From assembly GCF_019635935.1 (NCBI RefSeq), contig NZ_JAHBYN010000001.1:2291501-2355500 (forward strand): a stretch of DNA of 64,000 bases. The letters are read 5' to 3'. Below are positions 52,518 to 61,606 of this stretch, one piece after another. Source of the stretch: Parvibaculum sp. GTDB lineage: Bacteria > Pseudomonadota > Alphaproteobacteria > Parvibaculales > Parvibaculaceae. The stretch's first letter is position 1, and every line of letters begins with the position of its first letter. The notes beneath the pieces are model-generated. The model was not told the origin of the DNA. It made no database searches and saw only the letters and a list, made by a program, of their open reading frames with translations. The position numbers and the translations under genes were made by a program.

Positions 52518-53129
52518 TCAATGCGCGAAAATGTCTTCCTCGGGCCAGCCGGCAAGGTCGAGCGCGGCGCGGACGGGGAGGAAGGCAAAGCAGGCCTTGG
52601 CAAGCTCGGTGCGCCCCTCGCGCGCCAGCATCCCGTCGAGGATCGACTTGATCTCATGCAGGTAGAGAACGTCGGAAGCGGCATAGGCAAGCTGCGCCTC
52701 GCTGAGCTTTTCCGCGCCCCAGTCCGAGCTTTGCTGCTGCTTCGACATGTCGATGTTGACGAGTTCGCGGGCGAGATCCTTGAGCCCGTGGCGGTCGGTA
52801 TAGGTGCGCACCAGCTTCGAGGCGAGCTTGGTGCAGTAGACCGGCGAGGTGACGACGCCGAGATGGCGCTGGATCGTCGCGACGTCGAAACGCGCAAAAT
52901 GGAAAATCTTCAGCACGTTCTGGTCGGCCATCAGCGCCCGGAGGTTGGGCGCGCGGTAGGTCGCGCGGTCGAGCTGGACGATATGGGCGTTGCCGTCGCC
53001 GGCGGAAAGCTGCACGAGACAGAGAGGGTCGCGTTCGGGGTTCAGGCCCATCGTCTCGGTGTCGATGGCGACGCTGGCGCCGAAGGAAAGCCCGTCCGGC
53101 AGATCGCCCTTGTGCAGCGTGACCGCCAT
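52518..53129 (-). CDS. rnd: Ribonuclease D-type 3'-5' exonuclease (short form)
   Basis: This is a 203-residue DEDDy exonuclease domain. Acidic motifs are IDTETMGL (Exo I), IFHFARFDV (Exo II) and YAASDVLYL (Exo III with Tyr). The HRDC domains of full RNase D (about 370 residues) are missing, as in the short alphaproteobacterial forms. It probably trims tRNA 3' ends. A tRNA-Leu gene lies 71 bp upstream on the same strand, so the two may share a transcript. Confidence 0.88.
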   Translation of the reverse strand: MAVTLHKGDLPDGLSFGASVAIDTETMGLNPERDPLCLVQLSAGDGNAHIVQLDRATYRAPNLRALMADQNVLKIFHFARFDVATIQRHLGVVTSPVYCTKLASKLVRTYTDRHGLKDLARELVNIDMSKQQQSSDWGAEKLSEAQLAYAASDVLYLHEIKSILDGMLAREGRTELAKACFAFLPVRAALDLAGWPEEDIFAH

Positions 53130-53199
53130 ATGCTGGCTCCGCTTGGCCCCGAAGGGGCAGGCGGCAGGCGCGAAGGAAGCGGCTGCCGCGAGAAAGGAA

Positions 53200-53286
53200 T
53201 GGTGCCCAGGAGAAGACTCGAACTTCCACGCCCTTGCGAGCGCCAGCACCTGAAGCTGGTGCGTCTACCAATTCCGCCACCTGGGC
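53200..53286 (-). tRNA. tRNA-Leu (anticodon CAG)
   Basis: The minus-strand sequence folds as a class II tRNA: acceptor GCCCAGG with CCTGGGC, D-arm GCGGAATTGGTAGACGC, and anticodon stem CCAGC/GCTGG around loop TTCAGGT with anticodon CAG. A long variable arm (about 14 nt, GCGCTCGCAAGGGCG) and a TPsiC loop GTTCGAGTC follow. CCA is encoded (53200-53202) after discriminator A. Total length is 87 nt. It reads the frequent Leu codon CUG. Confidence 0.96.
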
Positions 53287-53485
53287 ACTTGCTGCGTTGC
53301 TTAAATAGGGCCTCACACATTGTCAATGGAGGAGGCCATTGGAGAAAGACAGGGAGCGGCCGCCGCCCATCGCCCGGCAAACCCTTTGCCGCCGGACGCC
53401 GATAGGTTATCTAGGGAGCGGTTGACGGCCGGTTATCGGCAAAACGGGCCGGAAGCGGAAGAAGAAGCGGAAGACGAGAGGCAAA

Positions 53486-54499
53486 ATGAGCGGAGACGGC
53501 GCGGATAATGGCATGAAACCCGGCGGACCGGTCTTGCGCGCAGGCGCCACCGTCACGGTCTTCGGCGGCTCGGGCTTTCTCGGCCGTCACACGGTTCAGG
53601 CGCTGGCCCGGCGCGGCTACCGTCTGCGCGTCGCGGTGCGCCGCCCGAACGAGGCCCAGTTCCTGCGCCCGATGGGCGCCGTCGGTCAGGTCGAGCCGGT
53701 GCAGGCCAATATCCGCGACGACGCCTCGGTGGCCGCCGCGCTGGCAGGCGCCGACGCGGTCGTCAATCTGGTCGGCATTCTCCACGAAAGTGGCAAGCAG
53801 AAATTTACATCCGTGCAGGCCGAGGGTGCAGGCCGTGTCGCCCGCGCCGCAGCGGCGGCCGGCATCGCCTCGTTCGTTCATGTTTCGGCGATCGGCGCCG
53901 ATCCGGAAAGCCCGTCCGCCTATGCGCGCTCGAAAGCCGAAGGCGAAGCGGGCGTGCGCGCCGCACTGCCCGGCGCCGTCATCCTGCGTCCCTCGATCGT
54001 CTTCGGACCGGAAGACGACTTCTTCAACCGTTTTGCCGCGCTGGCGCGGCTGTCGCCGGTGCTGCCGCTGATCGGCGGCGGGCTGACGCGCTTCCAGCCC
54101 GTCTATGTGAAGGATGTCGCCGAGGCCATCGCGACCGTGCTGGAGCGCGATGACGCCGCCGGCCGCATCTACGAAATCGGCGGACCGGAAGTCGAAACCT
54201 TCCGTGAGCTGATGGAACGCCTGTTGCGCGAGATCGGCCGCGCGCGGCTTCTGGTGCCGGTGCCGTTCGCCGCCGCCCGCCTGAAGGCCGCATTTCTGCA
54301 ATTGCTGCCGACGCCGCCCCTGACCGTCGACCAGGTGCGCATGCTCGCCGTCGACAATGTGGTCAGCGATGCGGCAAAGGCGGAAAGTCGCACGCTCGAA
54401 GGCCTCGGCATCCAGCCGACCGCGATGGCGGCGATCCTGCAATCCTATCTCTACCGCTTCCGCCGCACCGGACAGTTCAAGCGCGCCAGCGCGAGTTAA
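53486..54499 (+). CDS. Complex I NDUFA9-subunit-like NAD(P)-binding protein
   Basis: This 337-residue atypical SDR has the Rossmann motif VFGGSGFLGRH (about residues 24-34), VSAIGADPESPSAYARSKAEGE with the YxxxK-like pair, and LRPSIVFGPEDDFFNRFAAL. These match the alphaproteobacterial homologues of mitochondrial NDUFA9, linked to complex I or quinone/lipid metabolism. It is followed after 9 bp by the FzlA-like gene, a conserved neighbourhood in Rhizobiales as I recall it. GAGAGGC precedes ATG 53486. Confidence 0.85.
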   Translation: MSGDGADNGMKPGGPVLRAGATVTVFGGSGFLGRHTVQALARRGYRLRVAVRRPNEAQFLRPMGAVGQVEPVQANIRDDASVAAALAGADAVVNLVGILHESGKQKFTSVQAEGAGRVARAAAAAGIASFVHVSAIGADPESPSAYARSKAEGEAGVRAALPGAVILRPSIVFGPEDDFFNRFAALARLSPVLPLIGGGLTRFQPVYVKDVAEAIATVLERDDAAGRIYEIGGPEVETFRELMERLLREIGRARLLVPVPFAAARLKAAFLQLLPTPPLTVDQVRMLAVDNVVSDAAKAESRTLEGLGIQPTAMAAILQSYLYRFRRTGQFKRASAS

Positions 54500-54508
54500 A
54501 AAGAGCCG

Positions 54509-55189
54509 ATGCGCCAGCTTTATCATCTTCCGATTTCACCCGCCTGCCGCAAGGTGCGTCTGGTGCTGGCCGAAAAGAACCTCCCCTTCGAACTTGTCGA
54601 GGAGCGCGACTGGGAGCGCCGCCATGAATTTCTGGCGCTCAATCCGGCGGGCGAGGTGCCGGTGATGGTGGAGGACGAGAGCGAGCCGATCTGCGGCGCG
54701 ACCGCGATCGCCGAATATCTCGAAGAGACCGCGCCCGAAATACCGCTGCTGCCGAAGGACCCGCATCAGCGCGCCGAGACGCGCCGCCTCATCGACTGGT
54801 TCGACCGCAAGTTCGCCACCGAAGTCAGCGACGGGCTGATCTTCGAAAAAGTGACGCGCCGTTTCCTGAGCGCGGGCGAGGGCGGCGGTGCGCCGGAAAT
54901 GCCGGTGGTCAGGGCCGCACTTCACAATCTGCGCTACCACCTCGATTATATTTCATACCTGATGGAGACGCGGAGCTGGCTTGCCGGCGAGGAAATGACG
55001 CTCGCCGATCTGACCGCTGCCGCGCATCTTTCCTGTCTCGATTATGTCGGCGATGTGCCGTGGAGCCAGTATCAGGGCGCCAAGGACTGGTATGTGCGCA
55101 TCAAGTCGCGCCCCGGCTTCCGGCAGATCCTTGCCGACCACATCCCCGGCATGCCGCCGCCGAAACTCTATGCCAATCTCGACTTCTGA
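54509..55189 (+). CDS. fzlA: GST-fold protein, probably FtsZ-binding FzlA
   Basis: This 226-residue two-domain GST-like protein reads [23 protein letters not shown], with [17 protein letters not shown] and a C-terminal [10 protein letters not shown]. This pattern and the overlap with queG match FzlA, the alphaproteobacterial GST-like protein that binds FtsZ and tunes constriction rather than acting as a catalytic GST. The identification is from memory of the family, and an ordinary GST is the alternative. It overlaps queG by 20 nt. Confidence 0.75.
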   Translation: MRQLYHLPISPACRKVRLVLAEKNLPFELVEERDWERRHEFLALNPAGEVPVMVEDESEPICGATAIAEYLEETAPEIPLLPKDPHQRAETRRLIDWFDRKFATEVSDGLIFEKVTRRFLSAGEGGGAPEMPVVRAALHNLRYHLDYISYLMETRSWLAGEEMTLADLTAAAHLSCLDYVGDVPWSQYQGAKDWYVRIKSRPGFRQILADHIPGMPPPKLYANLDF

Positions 55190-56321
55190 CGCAGAAATCG
55201 ATCTCGACAAATTGCGCGCCGAACTTTTCCGGCGCGCGAAGGAGGCGGGCTTCGACGATGCCGGCATCGCGCGCGCCGATGCGCGGGGCGATCTGCCCGC
55301 ACGTCTCGACGGCTGGCTGGCGCAGGGCCGCCATGGCGACATGGGCTGGATGGCCGAGACGGCGGCGCGCCGCGCCGCGCCCGCGACGCTCTGGCCGGAC
55401 GCCAGAAGCATCGTGATGCTGGCGATGAATTACGGTCCCGACGAAGACCCGCTCGCGCTTCTGGAACGGCGCGACCGCGCGGCGATCTCGGTCTATGCGC
55501 GCAATCGCGACTATCACGATCTGGTCAAGAAGCGTTTGAAGGACGTGGCGCGCTGGTTGGCCGAGACGAGCGGCGCGGAAGTGAAGGTCTTTGTCGACAC
55601 CGCGCCGGTGATGGAAAAGCCGTTTGCCGAGGCCGCCGGTCTCGGCTGGCAGGGCAAGCACACCAATCTCGTCTCGCGCAATCTCGGCTCGTGGTTCTTT
55701 CTCGGCTCGATTTTCACGACGCTCGACTTCGCGCCCGATGCGCGGCACGACGACCGCTGCGGCGAATGCCGCCGCTGCCTCGACATCTGCCCGACGAAGG
55801 CGTTTCCCGCACCCTACGAACTCGATGCGCGGCGCTGCATTTCCTACCTGACCATCGAGCACAAGGGCCATATTGCGCTTGAGTTTCGCAATCCCATGGG
55901 CAATCGCATCTATGGCTGCGACGACTGTCTGGCCGTTTGTCCGTGGAACAAATTCGCGCAATCCGCGCGCGAGGCGGCCTTCGTGTCGCGCGACGATCTG
56001 CGCGCGCCGCTGCTGGCGGAACTTGCGGGCCTCGACGATGCGGGTTTTCGGGCGCGATTTTCAGGCTCGCCGGTCAAGCGCATTGGCCGCGACCGTTTCG
56101 TGCGCAATGTGCTGATCGCGATTGGAAATTCGGAAATTCCGGCGCTTGCCGGCATTGTGTGGCCGCTGCTCGACGACGCCTCGCCGCTGGTGCGCGCGAT
56201 GGCGCTCTGGGCGCTCGGCGAACTCGGCGCGGGCGGCGAATTGCGCGCCCGCGCCGCAGCGGCGCTTCGCGCGGAAACGGACGAGGGTGTGTGCGACGAA
56301 TGGCGGCGTCTTACCGGCTGA
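55170..56321 (+). CDS. queG: Epoxyqueuosine reductase QueG
   Basis: This is a 383-residue cobalamin- and 4Fe-4S-dependent enzyme performing the last step of tRNA queuosine synthesis. The two ferredoxin-type cluster motifs are [16 protein letters not shown] and [14 protein letters not shown]. The N-terminal half is the cobalamin-binding domain ([15 protein letters not shown]), and HEAT-like sequence is at the C-terminus ([17 protein letters not shown]). ATG 55170 overlaps the preceding gene by 20 nt. Its end overlaps the opposite-strand TPR gene by 11 nt. Confidence 0.95.
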   Translation: MPISTSDAEIDLDKLRAELFRRAKEAGFDDAGIARADARGDLPARLDGWLAQGRHGDMGWMAETAARRAAPATLWPDARSIVMLAMNYGPDEDPLALLERRDRAAISVYARNRDYHDLVKKRLKDVARWLAETSGAEVKVFVDTAPVMEKPFAEAAGLGWQGKHTNLVSRNLGSWFFLGSIFTTLDFAPDARHDDRCGECRRCLDICPTKAFPAPYELDARRCISYLTIEHKGHIALEFRNPMGNRIYGCDDCLAVCPWNKFAQSAREAAFVSRDDLRAPLLAELAGLDDAGFRARFSGSPVKRIGRDRFVRNVLIAIGNSEIPALAGIVWPLLDDASPLVRAMALWALGELGAGGELRARAAAALRAETDEGVCDEWRRLTG

Positions 56322-57060
56322 GATATTGCCGGGCGGCGGCCGCCGCCGGGTCGTCGTCGCGGCCGGTTGCATTCGCATAGTCGAGTGCGAGCTGCCAGTC
56401 GGCCCATGCCGATTTGCGGTCGCCCAGCGCCAGATGCACACGGCCCCGCTCGACCAGCGCCTCAAGGTCGTGCGGACGAAGCTCGACCGCGTGGTCTGCA
56501 TCGACAAAGGCCGCTTTCGGATAGCCGAGGACGCGATTGGCGGCGGCGCGCAGCAGCATGGCCTCGATGAGATGCGGATCGAGCGCGAGCGCCTCGGCGG
56601 CATCCTCGCGCACGCCTTCCCAGTTTTCCTCCAGCGCCCGCATCCGCGCCCGGCCGACGCGGTATTGCGCCTCCTCGGGCATGCGCGCGATCGCCTGCTC
56701 ATAGGCGCGCCGGGCCTGCGCTGGATTGCCGGCAATCGCATACGCATCGCCGGCTTGCGCATAAACCGGCGCACGCATTTCGTCGGTCGCGCCCAGCATA
56801 CGCTCGGCAAGGAGGTAGAAGACCGGCGCGGCATCGGCCGGGCGGCCCATTGCCATCAGCGCCAGCGCCTCGCAATGCATGCCGCCGGCCTCCTCTTCGC
56901 CGCGCATCAGCTTCAGCGTTTGCGCCATGTTGAGCGCCGCCTCGGGATCGCTGGCGGCAAGGTCGACGCAAGCCTCGTAACCGGGTTGGGCCCGGACGGC
57001 GGACGCGGCGGCGGCAAAGGCGGCGAGGAAAAAGACGATCGATGTGGCTTTCATGCGCAT
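56311..57060 (-). CDS. Exported TPR-repeat protein
   Basis: This 249-residue protein begins with a Sec signal ([18 protein letters not shown], cleavage near residue 24). The rest is tetratricopeptide-like: repeats around [40 protein letters not shown] and [23 protein letters not shown] domains mediate protein contacts, and the partner is unknown. It is convergent with queG (11-bp overlap) and divergent from the SDR gene at 57115. Confidence 0.8.
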   Translation of the reverse strand: MRMKATSIVFFLAAFAAAASAVRAQPGYEACVDLAASDPEAALNMAQTLKLMRGEEEAGGMHCEALALMAMGRPADAAPVFYLLAERMLGATDEMRAPVYAQAGDAYAIAGNPAQARRAYEQAIARMPEEAQYRVGRARMRALEENWEGVREDAAEALALDPHLIEAMLLRAAANRVLGYPKAAFVDADHAVELRPHDLEALVERGRVHLALGDRKSAWADWQLALDYANATGRDDDPAAAAARQYLSR

Positions 57061-57114
57061 GAGCCTCGTTCAGGCTGTACAATCTGGCAAGTGAAACAAC
57101 GGCAAGACAGGCGC

Positions 57115-57990
57115 ATGACCCTGCATCCGCGTCTTTTCTGCTTCGGCTACGGCTTCAGCGCGACGGCGCTGGGCCGGCGGCTGGCGGCGCGCGGTTTTGA
57201 GGTGGCGGGGACTTGCCGGACGGCGGAAAAGGCGGCGGGCTTGCGCGCCGGCGGTGTGGAGGCTTTCGTTTTCGGCGAGGCGCCCCTCGCCGATCCGGCC
57301 GTGGCGCTGGCCGGCACGACGCATCTGCTGCTCTCGGTGCCGCCGGACGAAACGGGCGACCCGGTGCTTGCCGCGCATGAAGCCGACATCGCCCGCATCG
57401 CGCCGCAGCTCGAATGGATGGGTTATCTCTCGACGACCGGCGTTTACGGCGACCGGAGCGGCGGCTGGGTCGACGAGGACGCGCCGCTTGCGCCGGGCAC
57501 GAGGCGCGGCCGCCGCCGCCTCGCGGCCGAAGAGGCCTGGCGCGCCTTCGCCGAACGCAACGCCGCGCCGCTTCACATCTTTCGTCTGGCCGGCATTTAC
57601 GGGCCGGGCCGCAACCAGCTTCGCGGCATTCTCGACGGCACCGCGAAACGCATCGTCAAACCCGGTCAGGTCTTCTCGCGTATCCATGTCGAGGATATTG
57701 CAAGCGTGCTCGAAGCCTCGATCGCGCATCCGCATCCGGGTGCCGCCTATAATGTCTGCGACAACGAACCGGCGCCGCCGCAGGAGGTGGTCGCCCATGC
57801 GGCGAAGCTGCTCGGCCGCGACCCGCCGCCCGAAATCCCCTTCGAGGATGCCGAACTGACGCCGATGGCGCGCAGTTTCTACGCGGATTCCAAACGCGTC
57901 TCGAACCGGCGCATCCGCGAGGAACTGCGCGTGACCCTGCAATATCCGACCTATCGCGAGGGGCTGAAGGCACTGCTGGCCGGATTGTAG
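57115..57990 (+). CDS. NAD(P)-dependent epimerase/dehydratase-like SDR (YeeZ-type)
   Basis: This 291-residue extended SDR starts LFCFGYGFSATALGRRLAARG, with GYGFSATALG as the nucleotide-binding loop. GYLSTTGVYGDRSGGWVDED, FRLAGIYGPGRNQLRGI and FSRIHVEDIASVLEASI are typical of the YeeZ-like group, whose substrate is not established. ATG 57115 is where homology starts. It has 54 bp upstream shared with the divergent TPR gene. Confidence 0.85.
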   Translation: MTLHPRLFCFGYGFSATALGRRLAARGFEVAGTCRTAEKAAGLRAGGVEAFVFGEAPLADPAVALAGTTHLLLSVPPDETGDPVLAAHEADIARIAPQLEWMGYLSTTGVYGDRSGGWVDEDAPLAPGTRRGRRRLAAEEAWRAFAERNAAPLHIFRLAGIYGPGRNQLRGILDGTAKRIVKPGQVFSRIHVEDIASVLEASIAHPHPGAAYNVCDNEPAPPQEVVAHAAKLLGRDPPPEIPFEDAELTPMARSFYADSKRVSNRRIREELRVTLQYPTYREGLKALLAGL

Positions 57991-58061
57991 ACGAGCGATT
58001 GTGCCGCAGGGCGCCGTCGCGCGGCCTTGCTATACTGATCCTACAAACCCGGAGAGGCCCC

Positions 58062-58460
58062 ATGCCGAAACATTTCCACGCCGTCGTCTGGATCGATCAT
58101 CACGAGGCGCGCATTCTCGACTTCAATGCCGACGACGCCCATGCAACGGCGGTAACGCTCAAACATGCGGCAAGCCGCGGCCACAGCAAGCTCGGCGGCC
58201 GCGCCAGCTGGCGCGCATCGGAGGATACGGGATACTTCGACGAGGTGGCGGCGAAGCTCGACGGCATCGGTGAAATCCTGATCGTTGGCCCGGCCAATGC
58301 GAAGCTCGGTTTCCTGAAGCGGTTGCAGACGAAGCATGCCCCGCTGGCCGACAAGGTCGTCGGCGTCGAAACGGTCGACCACCCGAGCGACGGCGAATTG
58401 CTGAAATTTGCACGCGCCTATTTCGGCAAGGCCGACCGCATGTTGCCGCAGATCGACTAG
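58062..58460 (+). CDS. Small eRF1-like/host-attachment-type protein
   Basis: This is a 132-residue soluble protein (KHFHAVVWIDHHEARILDFN, then EILIVGPANAKLGFLKRL). It resembles the single-domain alphaproteobacterial proteins annotated as translational machinery or host-attachment proteins, which share an eRF1 domain 2-like fold. The role is not established. GGAGAGG precedes ATG 58062. Its TAG stop shares the bases CTAG with the stop of the convergent hydrolase gene. Confidence 0.7.
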   Translation: MPKHFHAVVWIDHHEARILDFNADDAHATAVTLKHAASRGHSKLGGRASWRASEDTGYFDEVAAKLDGIGEILIVGPANAKLGFLKRLQTKHAPLADKVVGVETVDHPSDGELLKFARAYFGKADRMLPQID

Positions 58461-59251
58461 CTCTCGATTTCCGCAAGCAGCGTTTCGATCGTCTGCGTCA
58501 GCCGCGCGATGTCGGCGGGCGTCGACAGGCGATGATCGCCATGCTTGCTCAGATGGATCGTGACGTCGGCGCTGGTCAGCGCCTCGACGAGACGCATCGC
58601 GTGGCTCCACGGCACATCCGGGTCCTTCATGCCTTGCAGGATGCGCACCGGCATGTCGAGCGGGACCGGCCTGTCGAGCAGCAGATGGTTCCGCCCCTCC
58701 TCGATCAGCCGCATGGTGATCTCATAGGGTTCGGCATCGTAGTCGGACGGCGCGCGATAGATGCCCTCGCGGGCGAGCGTCTCCTTGATCTCGTCCGAGA
58801 ACCCTTTCCACATCAGCTCTTGCGTGAAGTCGGGCGCCGGCGCGATCAGCACCAGACCCTTGACGCGCTCGGGCCGCGCCAGCGCGGCAAGCAGCGCGAT
58901 CCAGCCGCCCATGCTGGAGCCGACAAGCACCTGCGGGCCTTGCGCCAGCGTATCGATGGCGGCGAGCGCATCGTCGAGCCAGCGGCCGACGGTCGCCTTG
59001 CGGAATTCGCCGGAGGACGCGCCATGCGCGTAATAGTCGAAGCGGAGCAGGTGCCGGCTGGCGGCCCGCGCCCAGGCGGCGAGCGCCGATGCCTTGGTGC
59101 CGGTCATGTCGGATTTGAAACCGCCGAGCCAGGTGAGGCCGGTTGCGCCCGCAGGCCGCGCCGGCGCGTCGATCAGGCAGACGAGATTTTCGCCGGCGCT
59201 GCCGTCATGGCCGGGGCGGTCGAGCTTGCAGGCGAGGGATGCGTCGGTCAT
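58457..59251 (-). CDS. Alpha/beta hydrolase (ABHD10-like serine esterase)
   Basis: This 264-residue hydrolase has the nucleophile elbow VGSSMGGWIAL (Ser near residue 113), Asp in MKDPDVPWSHA and His in SKHGDHRLSTP. LTWLGGFKSDMTGTKA supplies the oxyanion region. The layout resembles mitochondrial ABHD10-type thioesterases. The natural substrate is not readable. It is divergent from the glycosyltransferase gene. Confidence 0.85.
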   Translation of the reverse strand: MTDASLACKLDRPGHDGSAGENLVCLIDAPARPAGATGLTWLGGFKSDMTGTKASALAAWARAASRHLLRFDYYAHGASSGEFRKATVGRWLDDALAAIDTLAQGPQVLVGSSMGGWIALLAALARPERVKGLVLIAPAPDFTQELMWKGFSDEIKETLAREGIYRAPSDYDAEPYEITMRLIEEGRNHLLLDRPVPLDMPVRILQGMKDPDVPWSHAMRLVEALTSADVTIHLSKHGDHRLSTPADIARLTQTIETLLAEIES

Positions 59252-59309
59252 TGTCGTGGACGTCGTTCGTCGTTTCCGGCAACGTCATACATCCAACAGA
59301 GATGTCCGC

Positions 59310-60488
59310 GTGTCCAACCCTTTTGAAAATATCGCGCCGCGTCCGGCGATCCTGCAGGTCGTGCCGGCCCTCGAAACCGGCGGCGCCGAACGCACGACGG
59401 TCGATGTCGCGCGCGCCGTCGTCGCGGCCGGCGGCCGCGCTATCGTCGCAAGCCGTGGCGGCCGGATGGTGCCCGAACTCGAAGCGGCGGGCGGCACGCA
59501 CTTCGAAATGGCGGTTCATTCGAAGAACCCGGTCGTGATGGCGCTCAATGTCGAGCGGCTGACACGGTTGATCGCGCGCGAGAAGATCGGTCTGGTCCAT
59601 GCCCGCAGCCGTGCCCCCGCCTGGAGCGCGCTTGCCGCCGCGCGCCGCGCGAAAATTCCCTTCGTGACGACCTACCATTCACGCGTCCACGAGAAGCCGC
59701 GCCTGAAGGTTTTTTACAATTCGGTGATGACCCGCGGCGACGCGGTGATTGCCAATTCGGAATTCACCGCCAGCCGTATTCGCGCCATCCATGCGCCGGA
59801 CGAGGCGCGCATCTTCACGGTGCCGCGCGGTGTCGATATCGACGGGTTGGCGCCGGAAGCGGTTGCGCCCGGCCGCGTCGAGGCGCTGTGCGGCCGCTGG
59901 GGGCTCGACGGCGCAAGCGGTGTCGTCTTCCTTCATCCGGCCCGCCTGACGCGATGGAAAGGCCAGTCGGTGTCGATCGAGGCGGCGCGGCTTCTGCGGA
60001 TGCGCGGCGTCACGGGCTTTGCGGTGCTGCTGGCCGGCGACGCGCAGGGCCGCGACAATTATGCGGACGGGCTGCGGCAGGAAATCCGGTCGGCCGGTCT
60101 CGACGCCCATGTGCATCTCACCGGCCATTGCGACGACATGGCCGCGGCCTATGCGCTGTCGGACGTCGTTCTCTCACCTTCGATCGAGGCCGAGCCGTTC
60201 GGGCGAACGGCGGTCGAGGCGCAAGCAGCGGCGCGCCCCGTCATCGTCAGCGATGCGGGCGGCCAGCGCGAAACCGTGCTGACGGGGGCGGGCGCGGCGA
60301 CCGGGCTCTGCGTCCCGCCCGCCGATGCGGCCGCACTTGCCGATGCGATGGCGCAACTGATTGCGCTTGGGCCCGAAGGCCGCGCGGCAATGGGCGCCCG
60401 TGGCCGTGCCCATGCGGCGGCGCATTATTCGGTCGCGGTCATGTGCGATACGACGCTCGGCATCTATGCCCGCCTCCTCGCCCGCTAG
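59310..60488 (+). CDS. Glycosyltransferase family 4
   Basis: This is a 392-residue GT-B retaining glycosyltransferase. The N-terminal acceptor domain has LQVVPALETGGAERTTVD. The donor domain shows FLHPARLTRWKGQSVSIEAA and LSPSIEAEPFGRTAVEAQA, with the EX7E motif around IEAEPFGRTAVE. The GTG start at 59310 is the only start near the beginning of homology. It probably builds a cell-surface glycan or modifies LPS. The next gene overlaps its 3' end by 23 nt. Confidence 0.88.
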   Translation: MSNPFENIAPRPAILQVVPALETGGAERTTVDVARAVVAAGGRAIVASRGGRMVPELEAAGGTHFEMAVHSKNPVVMALNVERLTRLIAREKIGLVHARSRAPAWSALAAARRAKIPFVTTYHSRVHEKPRLKVFYNSVMTRGDAVIANSEFTASRIRAIHAPDEARIFTVPRGVDIDGLAPEAVAPGRVEALCGRWGLDGASGVVFLHPARLTRWKGQSVSIEAARLLRMRGVTGFAVLLAGDAQGRDNYADGLRQEIRSAGLDAHVHLTGHCDDMAAAYALSDVVLSPSIEAEPFGRTAVEAQAAARPVIVSDAGGQRETVLTGAGAATGLCVPPADAAALADAMAQLIALGPEGRAAMGARGRAHAAAHYSVAVMCDTTLGIYARLLAR

Positions 60489-60840
60489 TCGCGTTCCCGC
60501 CGGGCCCGTCATTGTCATCTGGCTCGGAGCGGGCGGCCCGGAGCGTCGCGCGGCGCTGGCCGCGCTGCGGGCCCGCCATGCCGGTGCGCCACTGATCCTG
60601 CTGACGACGCCGGATGGCGCGCGGGCAGCGGGTGGCCTTGCGGACGAAATATGGAGCGACGGCGCGGCGCGGGGCGCGGCGGCATTTCTGGCCCGCGCCC
60701 GCCGTCTTTCATGGGCAAGTCCCGCGATTGTCTACGATCTGGAGGGTAGCCCGGCGACACGCTTTCTGCGCTTTTGTGTGTGGCCGAGGCCACAATGGCG
60801 GCTTGTCGCGCAAGGCGGGGAAATCCCGCCGCTTTCTTGA
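60466..60840 (+). CDS. Half-size heptosyltransferase-like (GT9) protein
   Basis: This is a 124-residue protein. VIVIWLGAGGPERRAALAAL followed by a short Rossmann-like unit and AIVYDLEGSPATRFLRFCVW resembles the N-terminal domain of GT9 ADP-heptose glycosyltransferases (the VYDLQxSxRT motif). The donor-binding C-terminal domain is absent, since full GT9 proteins have about 320-350 residues. ATG 60466 lies within the GT4 gene. It may be a specialised single-domain protein or a remnant. No catalytic prediction is made. Confidence 0.6.
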   Translation: MPASSPASRVPAGPVIVIWLGAGGPERRAALAALRARHAGAPLILLTTPDGARAAGGLADEIWSDGAARGAAAFLARARRLSWASPAIVYDLEGSPATRFLRFCVWPRPQWRLVAQGGEIPPLS

Positions 60841-61013
60841 CTTGCGGGCGGCGGCCTTCAAATCTATAGCTGTCACCTTGGATTGCCCGTCAGGGAGCCC
60901 GAAGCCGGGCTCCGTCGGGCGGCTGCCGCAAGCCCGCGCATCGACGCGCCGGCACCGGCCACCGCTCGAAGCGCCAAACCCGGCGGCCGGGCCAGATTGA
61001 AGGAGAAGAGTTC
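60841..61013 (+). promoter_or_regulatory. infC promoter and leader region with hairpin
   Basis: TTGCGG (60842-60847) and TATAGC (60865-60870), 17 bp apart, form a weak sigma-70-like pair. Downstream is a perfect 8-bp stem, GGAGCCCG-AAGC-CGGGCTCC (60894-60913), with no U-tract, so a leader hairpin rather than a terminator. AAGGAG (61000-61005) is the ribosome binding site for the AUA start at 61014. Confidence 0.45.
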
Positions 61014-61550
61014 ATAGCTCGCAGACCGATGCAGGCGCCGCCCACGCGAGAGGGCCCGCGCATAAACGACATGATCGATGAGCCGACCGTGTTGCTGATC
61101 GACGCCGAGGGCGAAAAGCGCGGCGTCATCCCCACCGACGAAGCAATCAGGATGGCCGAAGAGGCCGGACTGGATCTGGTCGAGGTGTCGCCGAACGCGA
61201 AACCTCCCGTATGCAAGCTTCTCGATTACGGCAAGTTCAAATATCAGGCCCAGAAAAAGGCCAACGAGGCGCGCAAGAAGCAGAAGACCGTCGAGGTCAA
61301 GGAAATCAAGATGCGCCCGAATATCGACACGCATGACTATGACGTGAAGATGCGCGCAATGCTTCGCTTCTTCGAGGAAGGCGACAAGGTGAAAGTGACC
61401 CTGCGCTTCCGCGGCCGCGAAATGGCGCATCAGGAACTGGGCATGCTGCTTCTGAACAAGGTCAAGGAAGAGGTTGAGCCGATCGCCAAGGTCGAGCTTT
61501 ACCCCCGGCTCGAAGGCCGCCAGATGATCATGGTGCTGGCGCCGAAATAA
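61014..61550 (+). CDS. infC: Translation initiation factor IF-3 with AUA start codon
   Basis: IF-3 here has 178 residues: N-domain ([20 protein letters not shown]), lysine-rich linker ([20 protein letters not shown]) and C-domain ([19 protein letters not shown]). It prevents 50S joining and checks start codons. The ORF contains an ATG at 61029, but AAGGAG ends 23 nt before it. An in-frame ATA at 61014 lies 8 nt after AAGGAG and gives the N-terminus (M)ARRPMQAPP. Non-AUG starts on infC are known from other bacteria (AUU in E. coli) and let IF-3 repress its own synthesis. An intrinsic terminator follows. Confidence 0.92.
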   Translation: MARRPMQAPPTREGPRINDMIDEPTVLLIDAEGEKRGVIPTDEAIRMAEEAGLDLVEVSPNAKPPVCKLLDYGKFKYQAQKKANEARKKQKTVEVKEIKMRPNIDTHDYDVKMRAMLRFFEEGDKVKVTLRFRGREMAHQELGMLLLNKVKEEVEPIAKVELYPRLEGRQMIMVLAPK

Positions 61551-61573
61551 CGGCAGCCGACGCAAAGACAGGA

Positions 61574-61606
61574 AGGCCCGGCCGATTGTGCGCCGGGCCT
61601 TTTTTG
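61574..61606 (+). terminator. Intrinsic terminator after infC
   Basis: The stem AGGCCCGGC (61574-61582) with GCCGGGCCT (61592-61600) and a 9-nt loop is followed by TTTTTTG. It ends next to the stop codon of the convergent glycerophosphodiesterase gene (61607). Confidence 0.88.
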
